Origin: Roseobacter sp.
GTDB taxonomy: Bacteria; Pseudomonadota; Alphaproteobacteria; Rhodobacterales; Rhodobacteraceae
DNA length: 6,280 nucleotides
Direction: 5' to 3'
Assembly: GCA_024636425.1 (NCBI GenBank)
Contig: JAGXHB010000271.1
Span: forward strand, 1-6,280
The position numbers and the translations under genes are program-made. How positions within the stretch are numbered: position 1 is the first letter of the stretch; each line of letters begins with the position of its first letter. Positions 1 through 4,915 of the stretch are shown piece after piece. Below the pieces are notes generated by a model, which made no database searches, was not told the origin of the DNA, and worked only from the letters and a program-made list of their open reading frames with translations.

Positions 1-62
1 CCGCCCGCCGGAGTGCCGCGCGCCGTATCAAGGACATGGGTCGTGAGATAGCCGTCAGCCAT
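1..62 (-). CDS. uraH: 5-hydroxyisourate hydrolase (transthyretin-like), N-terminal fragment
   Basis: Reading the minus strand from an ATG at 62 down to base 1 gives 20 codons beginning MADGYLTTHVLDTARGTPAG. The T-T-H-V-L-D-T-A-x-G-x-P-A signature is the conserved N-terminus of the transthyretin-like hydroxyisourate hydrolases, and its histidine belongs to the active site in that family. The enzyme hydrolyses 5-hydroxyisourate, the unstable product of urate oxidation, to OHCU (2-oxo-4-hydroxy-4-carboxy-5-ureidoimidazoline), so it acts between PuuD and the UraD domain encoded nearby. The start is supported by an AAAGGA ribosome binding site (plus positions 71-76 as TCCTTT) eight bases upstream. 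The remainder of the gene, usually about 110-120 codons in total, lies beyond the left edge. It is divergent from the puuE operon. Identification rests on only 20 residues, but the motif and the setting agree well. Confidence 0.9.
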   Translation of the reverse strand, partial: MADGYLTTHVLDTARGTPAG

Positions 63-96
63 GGAGCGCGTCCTTTTGAAATAATCACCAAGCCGC

Positions 97-124
97 AGGA
101 TATGGCAGTGCCCGGCAAGGTCAA
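97..124 (-). promoter_or_regulatory. Candidate sigma-70 promoter for uraH
   Basis: On the minus strand a TTGACC box (plus 119-124) and a TATCCT box (plus 97-102) are separated by 16 bases. They match the sigma-70 consensus at 5/6 and 4/6. Transcription would start near position 90, leaving a leader of roughly 28 bases that contains the AAAGGA ribosome binding site of uraH. Position and spacing fit well, but the call is by eye and the start site is inferred. Confidence 0.5.
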
Positions 125-492
125 TGCCCATGAGACGACCTTGATTCGCCCAAGGGCAGCTTTTTCTTCACGCCGATTCGTTTTTGCTTTGACCCGCGAA
201 TCATCCTTCGCCTATATGGTCGGTACATACGAAAAGATGCTTTGTGCGCAAAAGACGCGAATATCTCTGAAATATGTGATCCGGGGGATGGTATTCTAAT
301 GATCGGGCAGGCCGTGCAGGGCGCGGCGATCATAGGACAGGGGCCGGCAGGACTGGACATGAAGCATTCATGCACAGCGGCCCCTTCCAACTCGGCTGGA
401 ACCGGCTGGCCTACAATCCGCGAAATTCAGATCAGCCAGTGCCCGATAATTCCCGGCCAACAAGAGAGCAGGGCCCCTTCGAGCTGATCTGG

Positions 493-528
493 CAGCGGGT
501 CGGTCTTTCCCGAAAGATCGGCCCGCTG
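493..528 (+). promoter_or_regulatory. Long stem-loop in the puuE leader region
   Basis: Bases 493-509 and 512-528 are inverted arms of 17 bases each, separated by CC. The arms agree at 15 of 17 positions. Both exceptions (T500 with G521, G503 with T518) are G·U pairs in plus-strand RNA but A·C mismatches in minus-strand RNA. The structure therefore suits a plus-strand transcript leading into puuE. An ATTTT run follows at 532-536, which is short and offset for an intrinsic terminator. It could be an attenuator, a processing or stability element, or a remnant of a palindromic repeat. The structure is seen directly; the function is not known. Confidence 0.55.
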
Positions 529-550
529 TACATTTTCCGGCAACAGTGCT

Positions 551-559
551 TGGTATACC
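551..559 (+). promoter_or_regulatory. GGTATACC palindrome, possible operator or extended -10 box
   Basis: GGTATACC at 552-559 is a perfect 8-bp palindrome preceded by TT, 46 bases before the puuE start. Palindromes centred on GTATAC are typical of operators of GntR-family regulators, some of which control catabolic genes. Read differently, TGG-TATACC (551-559) is an extended -10 promoter element, with only a poor T-rich -35 candidate near 532-538. In that case transcripts would start near 566, immediately before the GC hairpin at 570-588. Sequence alone does not decide between these readings. Confidence 0.3.
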
Positions 560-569
560 CGGCACAGAC

Positions 570-588
570 CTGCCCCGGAGCGGGGCAG
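570..588 (+). promoter_or_regulatory. GC-rich hairpin just upstream of the puuE ribosome binding site
   Basis: CTGCCCCG and CGGGGCAG form a perfect 8-bp stem around a GAG loop, ending three bases before the AAAGGA ribosome binding site of puuE (592-597). There is no following T-run, so it is not an intrinsic terminator. Its place in the leader suggests a part in mRNA stability, translation initiation or protein binding, but this is inference. Confidence 0.45.
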
Positions 589-604
589 ACCAAAGGATGT
601 TGAA

Positions 605-2017
605 ATGACGCGCTACCCTCGTGATTTTCGCGGCTACGGCCCTAATCCACCCGATGCGAAATGGCCCGGAGGTGCGCGGATCGCGGTGCAGTTCGTGGTC
701 AACTATGAGGAGGGCGGAGAGAACAATCTGCTGCATGGCGATGCCGCGTCCGAGGCGTTCCTCTCGGAGATCGTGGGTGCCGCCCCTTGGCCCGGTCAAC
801 GGCATTGGAACATGGAATCGATCTACGACTATGGTGCGCGTGCCGGTTTCTGGCGTCTGCACCGGTTGTTCACCAGTGCTGCCATTCCTGTCACGGTCTA
901 CGGTGTCGCCTCTGCCCTTGCGCGGTCCCCCGAACAGGTCGAAGCGATGGACAAGGCCGGCTGGGAAATCGCGAGCCACGGTCTGAAGTGGATCGACTAC
1001 AAGGACCATGACGCAGCACGCGAAAGCGCAGACATCACCGAAGCGGTACGCCTGCATACCGAAGTCACCGGCCAGCCGCCGCGTGGCTGGTACACGGGCC
1101 GCAGTTCGATCAACACGGTGGCGCTGGCTGCGGAGACGGGCCTGTTTGATTATATTTCAGACACCTATGATGACGATCTGCCCTATTGGATGCAGGTCGC
1201 AGGCCGCGATCAGTTGATCATTCCCTACACGCTCGATTGCAACGATATGCGTTTTGCGACCGCGCAGGGGTTCAATTCGGGCGATCAGTTCTTTGCGTAT
1301 CTGCGCGATACCTTCGATGCGCTTTATGCCGAAGGGGAGGCGGGCAGCGCCAAGATGATGTCGGTCGGGCTGCATTGCCGGCTTGTGGGACGGCCGGGCC
1401 GGATTCAGGCGCTCAAACGGTTTATCGACTACATCAAAGGCTTCGAAGGTGTCTGGACCCCGCGGCGCGTGGAAATTGCCGACCATTGGCGCGCAACCCA
1501 CCCCCCGCAGGATGCCTTGCGGATTGACCAGATGTCGCGCGCCGATTTTGTCGCGAAATTCGGCGGTGTTTTCGAACACTCGCCCTGGATCGCAGAGCGC
1601 GCTTTCGAACTTGAGCTTGGCCCCGCCCATAACAGCGTCGCGGGTATTCATAACGCGCTGGCTCGCATGTTCCGCTCTGCCACCCAAAGCGAGCGGCTTG
1701 GCGTGCTGACGGCGCACCCCGATCTTGCTGGCAAGCTGGCTTCTGCCAAACGTCTGACCGCCGACAGCACGCAGGAGCAGGCCAGCGCGGGTCTTGATGC
1801 GCTGACAGACGTGGAACGCGCGCGCTTTACCGAGCTTAACACCGCCTATGTGGACAAGCATGGGTTCCCCTTCATCATCGCGGTCAAGGATCACGACAAG
1901 GCGGGTATCCTGCGCCATTTCGAGGCGCGGATCGCCAATGACACTGCAACTGAACTGGCCACGGCCTGCGCGCAGGTCGAACGGATTGCGCGCCTCCGGC
2001 TTGAGAGTATTTTATGA
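605..2017 (+). CDS. puuE: Bifunctional allantoinase PuuE / OHCU decarboxylase UraD fusion
   Basis: The 470-residue cytoplasmic protein joins two urate-pathway enzymes. Residues 1 to about 300 form a PuuE allantoinase of the polysaccharide-deacetylase superfamily, which opens (S)-allantoin to allantoate. Recognisable blocks are YPRDFRGYGPNPPDAKWPGG (4-23), NYEEGGENNLLHGD (33-46), YDYGARAGFWRL (74-85), WEIASHG (120-126) and GWYTGRSS (161-168). Residues about 306-470 form an OHCU decarboxylase, with FGGVFEHSPWIAERA (319-333), the AHPDLAG motif carrying catalytic His371 (370-376), Glu391 twenty residues later, HGFPFI (419-424) and a C-terminal R-x-R-L (463-466). The His-Glu spacing and the terminal arginine match what I recall of UraD active sites. 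The ATG has an AAAGGA site seven bases upstream. The stop overlaps the next gene by 4 bp. The fusion lets one polypeptide carry OHCU through to allantoate. Both halves look intact. Confidence 0.95.
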   Translation: MTRYPRDFRGYGPNPPDAKWPGGARIAVQFVVNYEEGGENNLLHGDAASEAFLSEIVGAAPWPGQRHWNMESIYDYGARAGFWRLHRLFTSAAIPVTVYGVASALARSPEQVEAMDKAGWEIASHGLKWIDYKDHDAARESADITEAVRLHTEVTGQPPRGWYTGRSSINTVALAAETGLFDYISDTYDDDLPYWMQVAGRDQLIIPYTLDCNDMRFATAQGFNSGDQFFAYLRDTFDALYAEGEAGSAKMMSVGLHCRLVGRPGRIQALKRFIDYIKGFEGVWTPRRVEIADHWRATHPPQDALRIDQMSRADFVAKFGGVFEHSPWIAERAFELELGPAHNSVAGIHNALARMFRSATQSERLGVLTAHPDLAGKLASAKRLTADSTQEQASAGLDALTDVERARFTELNTAYVDKHGFPFIIAVKDHDKAGILRHFEARIANDTATELATACAQVERIARLRLESIL

Positions 2018-2829
2018 CCTATGCCTTCCCCCCCGGCGGCTTGCCTGACCAGTCGCAATCGCCCGAAAGCACGGCGACCTTCACACAGGCCTATGCCGTC
2101 ATTCCGGCCTCGGTACAGCGCGATATCGTGACCAGCTTTCTGCCGGAATGGTCCGACACGCGCATCTGGGTTCTGGCGCGCCCGCTGTCGGGCTTTGCCG
2201 AAACCTTTGCGCAATACGCGGTCGAGATCGCTCCGGGCGGGGGCAGTGCAGCACCCGAACCCGATGAGCAGGCGCAAGGCGTGCTGTTCGTGGCGCACGG
2301 AACTGCGCGGCTGACCATAGGGGGCGATACCCATGAGTTGAGCCCCGGATCATACGTCTATTTGCCGCCTGCCACAGCCTGGACAATCTGGAACCGTGGC
2401 GACGTGGCCTGTGGTATCCACTGGATCCGCAAACGGTATGTTACGGCACCGGGCCTCGACATACCGCCCGTCCTTGTGACGCATGACGCCGATGTGCCTG
2501 CCATGCCAATGCCGGAGACAAACGGCACATGGGCCACGCAACGCTTTATCGACCCCTCGGATCTGCGCCACGACATGCATGTGAACATCGTCACCTTTCA
2601 GCCGGGCGGGCGCATCCCCTTTGCGGAAACCCATGTGATGGAACACGGGCTTTATGTGCTGCAGGGGACCGCCGACTATCTGCTCAACCGTGATTGGGTG
2701 CCGGTCGGCCCCGGTGATTTCATGTGGCTGCGGGCTTTTTGTCCGCAGGCCTGCATCGCGACGGGCGATCAGCCGTTCCGCTATCTGCTCTACAAGGACG
2801 TCAACCGCCATATGCCGCTAGCTCTGTGA
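2014..2829 (+). CDS. allE: (S)-ureidoglycine aminohydrolase, bicupin
   Basis: This 271-residue protein hydrolyses (S)-ureidoglycine to (S)-ureidoglycolate and ammonia, downstream of allantoate amidohydrolase. It has two cupin domains, at about 60-140 and 190-262. The C-terminal cupin contains the metal-site pattern E205-x-H207-x3-H211 in the ETHVMEH segment, and then Q245. This spacing (+2, +4, +34) is the same as the manganese ligands I recall for the Arabidopsis enzyme (E235, H237, H241, Q275). Y222, Y257 and K261 also fall at the same 30-residue offset from its substrate-contacting residues. No signal peptide or membrane segment is seen. The ATG lies within the ATGA overlap with the preceding stop, implying translational coupling. 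Databases often label this family 'bifunctional allantoicase/(S)-ureidoglycine aminohydrolase', but the cupin architecture supports the aminohydrolase role only. Confidence 0.92.
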   Translation: MTYAFPPGGLPDQSQSPESTATFTQAYAVIPASVQRDIVTSFLPEWSDTRIWVLARPLSGFAETFAQYAVEIAPGGGSAAPEPDEQAQGVLFVAHGTARLTIGGDTHELSPGSYVYLPPATAWTIWNRGDVACGIHWIRKRYVTAPGLDIPPVLVTHDADVPAMPMPETNGTWATQRFIDPSDLRHDMHVNIVTFQPGGRIPFAETHVMEHGLYVLQGTADYLLNRDWVPVGPGDFMWLRAFCPQACIATGDQPFRYLLYKDVNRHMPLAL

Positions 2830-3326
2830 CCCGCGAGATCTTTACCGAAGCGCTGACAGCCGAAGCATTCGCCCCCTTTGGCGATGTGCTCGACACGTCC
2901 GGCGCGCCCGACAAGCTGATCAATGCCGGGCTTTGCGGCCGGTTCCATGACCGCGCAACGCTTGATTTCGGGGAAGGAGGCCGGGCGGGCATCAGCCTTT
3001 TCAAGGCGCAGGCCCGCAGCCTGCCCTATACGCTTGACCTGCTGGAGCGTCACCCGGAAGGATCACAGGCTTTTCTGCCGATGACCGCCGCGCCGTTCCT
3101 GGTGATCGTCGCCCCTGACGTGGACGGCGCGCCCGGACGTCCCCAAGCGTTTCTGACGGAACCCTTTCAGGGCGTCAATTTCCACCGTGGCACCTGGCAC
3201 GGAGTGCTTACACCATTGGCAGAGCCGGGTCTTTTCGCGGTTGTGGACCGCATCGCAAAGACACCGAACCTTGACGAACACCCCCTTGATCCGCCCTATG
3301 TTATCAAGGCCTCGGGCCAACAATAA
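2826..3326 (+). CDS. allA: Ureidoglycolate lyase AllA
   Basis: The 166-residue protein cleaves (S)-ureidoglycolate to glyoxylate and urea, the last step of this route. Family landmarks are an N-terminal L-T-x-E-A-F-A-P-F-G-D-V-L block (10-22), LLERHPEGSQAFLPM (72-86), NFHRGTWHGVLTPL (118-131) and FAVVDRI (137-143). The start is taken as GTG at 2826, which forms a GTGA overlap with the previous stop. It gives the V/M-T-R-E-I N-terminus and the length usual for AllA (about 160-170). An in-frame ATG at 2724 would add 34 residues that read through the out-of-frame end of the ureidoglycine aminohydrolase gene and match nothing in the family. No clear ribosome binding site precedes the GTG, which fits reinitiation after the upstream gene. 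The glyoxylate released would enter central metabolism; the urea needs a urease encoded elsewhere. Confidence 0.93.
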   Translation: MTREIFTEALTAEAFAPFGDVLDTSGAPDKLINAGLCGRFHDRATLDFGEGGRAGISLFKAQARSLPYTLDLLERHPEGSQAFLPMTAAPFLVIVAPDVDGAPGRPQAFLTEPFQGVNFHRGTWHGVLTPLAEPGLFAVVDRIAKTPNLDEHPLDPPYVIKASGQQ

Positions 3327-3368
3327 GCCGGACAGCAAAACGGCGACGACCAGCAAGGGACAACCGCA

Positions 3369-4793
3369 ATGACCGACACCTCGATCGGAACGCCAGAACA
3401 GCTGCGCGATCCAGACTATACACCTGCACTGTCCCGAGCCATCCCGCTCGGCATCCAGCATGTGCTGGCAATGTTCGTGTCGAACGTGACGCCCGCGATC
3501 ATCGTCGCAGGGGCCGCCGGCTTCGGTTTCGGATCGAACTCGCCTGACTTTCCCGAGCTTTTGTACCTGATCCAGATGTCGATGCTGTTTGCCGGGGTCG
3601 CGACCTTGTTGCAGACCATCACCATCGGGCCTGTGGGCGCGGGGTTGCCCATCGTTCAGGGAACGTCCTTCGCGTTCATCCCGATCATGATCCCGCTGGT
3701 TGCGGGCAAAGGTGTCGACGGGTTGGCCGCACTGTTCGGCGGCATCGTCATCGGCGGGGTGTTTCATGCGTCTCTGGGGCTTTTCATCGGCAAGATCCGC
3801 TTTGCCTTGCCGCCGCTCGTGACGGGGCTTGTCGTCACGATGATCGGGCTGGCGCTGGTCAAGATCGGCATCCAGTACGCGGCCGGGGGCGTGCCTGCGA
3901 TAGGCACGCCGGAATATGGCAGCTTGCTCAACTGGTCGGCAGCACTGGTCGTCATTGTGGTCACGCTGGGGCTCAAGTTCTTTACCAAAGGGATGCTGTC
4001 GATCTCGGCGGTCCTGATCGGGCTGATCGCGGGCTACTTCTATGCGCTTGGGGTGGGCATGCTCACCTTCGAGGCGATCAGCGGATCGTGGGGCCGCTCT
4101 GCCGCCTTCGCGCTGCCGGACCCCTTCAGATACGGGTTCGAGTTCTCCGCCGCCGCGATCATCGGCTTTTGTCTGATGGCCTTCATCTCGGCCATCGAAA
4201 CGGTGGGCGACGTGTCGGGCATCACCAAAGGCGGTGCGGGCCGCGAGGCAACGGACGCCGAAATCGAAGGGGCCACCTATGCTGACGGTCTGGGGACGGC
4301 GGTTGCAGGCGTATTCGGGGGCCTGCCTAACACTTCGTTCAGCCAGAACGTCGGCCTGATCGCCATGACCGGCGTGATGAGCCGCCATGTCGTGACCTTT
4401 GGCGCGCTCTTTCTGATCCTCTGCGGGCTGGTCCCCAAGGTCGGCAGCGTCATCCGTACGATCCCGATCGAGGTGCTTGGCGGCGGCGTGATCGTGATGT
4501 TCGGCATGGTCGTCGCGGCCGGCATGTCGATCCTCTCCGATGTGGACTGGAACCGCCGGAACATGGTGATCTTCGCGATCTCGATTTCCATCGGCCTTGG
4601 CCTGCAACTTGAACCGGGCGCGGTCCAGCACCTGCCCTCGACGTTGCAGATCCTCATGACCAGTGGATTGCTCCCTGCGGCCCTGATCGCCATTGTCCTC
4701 AACCTGATTTTGCCCGAAGACTTGGCAGACGACACCACCAAAGAGGTTTCCGGCGGTATGTCCGGTCACAACAAGGGCCGCCGGCCTAACTGA
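3369..4793 (+). CDS. NCS2-family purine permease, probably urate/xanthine
   Basis: This 474-residue inner-membrane protein belongs to the nucleobase-ascorbate (NCS2) transporter family, which mostly works as nucleobase-proton symporters with about 14 membrane spans. Visible landmarks are the Q30-H31 pair in the first helix (GIQHVLAMFV), QGTSFAFIPI (97-106) in the third span, AIETVGD (275-281) carrying the conserved glutamate E277, and the signature Q326-N-x-G-x4-T334. Uracil permeases typically have E-N at the signature position, and xanthine or urate transporters Q-N, so the sequence itself favours a purine substrate. The location between ureidoglycolate degradation and urate oxidation favours urate. 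An AAGGGA site lies eight bases before the ATG, and the gene follows allA after 42 bp, presumably in the same operon. Exact substrate (urate, xanthine or both) cannot be settled from sequence. Automated pipelines would probably name it a uracil-xanthine permease. Confidence 0.9.
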   Translation: MTDTSIGTPEQLRDPDYTPALSRAIPLGIQHVLAMFVSNVTPAIIVAGAAGFGFGSNSPDFPELLYLIQMSMLFAGVATLLQTITIGPVGAGLPIVQGTSFAFIPIMIPLVAGKGVDGLAALFGGIVIGGVFHASLGLFIGKIRFALPPLVTGLVVTMIGLALVKIGIQYAAGGVPAIGTPEYGSLLNWSAALVVIVVTLGLKFFTKGMLSISAVLIGLIAGYFYALGVGMLTFEAISGSWGRSAAFALPDPFRYGFEFSAAAIIGFCLMAFISAIETVGDVSGITKGGAGREATDAEIEGATYADGLGTAVAGVFGGLPNTSFSQNVGLIAMTGVMSRHVVTFGALFLILCGLVPKVGSVIRTIPIEVLGGGVIVMFGMVVAAGMSILSDVDWNRRNMVIFAISISIGLGLQLEPGAVQHLPSTLQILMTSGLLPAALIAIVLNLILPEDLADDTTKEVSGGMSGHNKGRRPN

Positions 4794-4797
4794 TCAT

Positions 4798-4833
4798 CGC
4801 CCGAGAGGGGCTTTCCCTTCTCCGGCTCTTAAA
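4798..4833 (+). terminator. Terminator-like hairpin after the permease gene
   Basis: GAGAGGGG (4803-4810) and CCCTTCTC (4815-4822) form an 8-bp stem with one G·U pair around a CTTT loop. Beyond one C·C mismatch, GCC and GGC extend it by three more pairs (4799-4801 with 4824-4826). A short TCTTAAA tail follows. The stem is good but the U-run is weak, so partial read-through into puuD is plausible. The hairpin begins only five bases after the permease stop. Confidence 0.5.
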
Positions 4834-4836
4834 TAT

Positions 4837-4849
4837 CCTCCGCCGGAGG
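4837..4849. repeat. CCTCCGCCGGAGG palindrome, possible Rhodobacteraceae intergenic element
   Basis: CCTCCG and CGGAGG are exact inverted copies around one central C. Read on the minus strand the element is GCCTCCGGCGGAGG followed by ATATTT, similar to short GCCTCCGGCGG-x-TATTT motifs that I remember as common after genes in Rhodobacteraceae. That comparison is from memory. With no converging gene here, its orientation has no obvious purpose. It may act with the adjacent hairpin as a compound terminator. Confidence 0.4.
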
Positions 4850-4915
4850 CATCTGCCGCCTGCCACCCCAAGCTGCCTCCGGTGTTTACCACAGCAAGAC
4901 CCAAAGGATCCTCTC

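Larger units (their letters stand above)
63..604. other. Divergent intergenic region between uraH and puuE
   Basis: This 542-bp stretch separates the divergent uraH and puuE genes and holds no protein family I recognise. Its left part (about 150-300) is richer in A and T and includes a weak plus-strand promoter-like pair, TTGACC at 189-194 and TATATG at 213-218. It also has a near-palindrome TTTG-TGCG-CAAA at 241-252. The right part (about 370-604) contains an imperfect direct repeat (about 378-410 and 472-504), a GATAAT box at 445-450 without a convincing -35, two hairpins and a GGTATACC palindrome, annotated separately. The length is generous for two promoters, which suggests complex regulation, a structured leader or a decayed gene. 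No gene for a regulator is visible in the window. Confidence 0.7.

Noticed and set aside
36..299. Plus-strand 87-codon frame at the left edge
   Set aside because: It overlaps the start, ribosome binding site and promoter of uraH on the other strand and resembles no known protein.
121..390. Minus-strand 89-codon frame upstream of uraH
   Set aside because: It is Pro, Cys and Ser-rich with no recognisable motif, has no ribosome binding site that I could see, and conflicts with the better-placed uraH promoter.
493..540. Classical intrinsic terminator at the long leader hairpin
   Set aside because: The stem is strong, but the only T-run is four bases and offset from the stem end, so a plain terminator call is not supported.
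1157..1918. Minus-strand open frame (253 codons) opposite puuE-uraD
   Set aside because: It is antisense to conserved motifs of PuuE and UraD, and no family is recognised.
2724..2825. Upstream ATG extension of allA
   Set aside because: The extra 34 residues come from the out-of-frame 3' end of the preceding gene. The GTG at 2826 gives the normal AllA N-terminus and length.
3063..4769. Long minus-strand open frame (568 codons) opposite allA and the permease
   Set aside because: The translation is dominated by Asp, His, Arg and Gln with no recognisable domain, typical of an antisense frame in GC-rich DNA. The plus strand encodes two clear protein families here.
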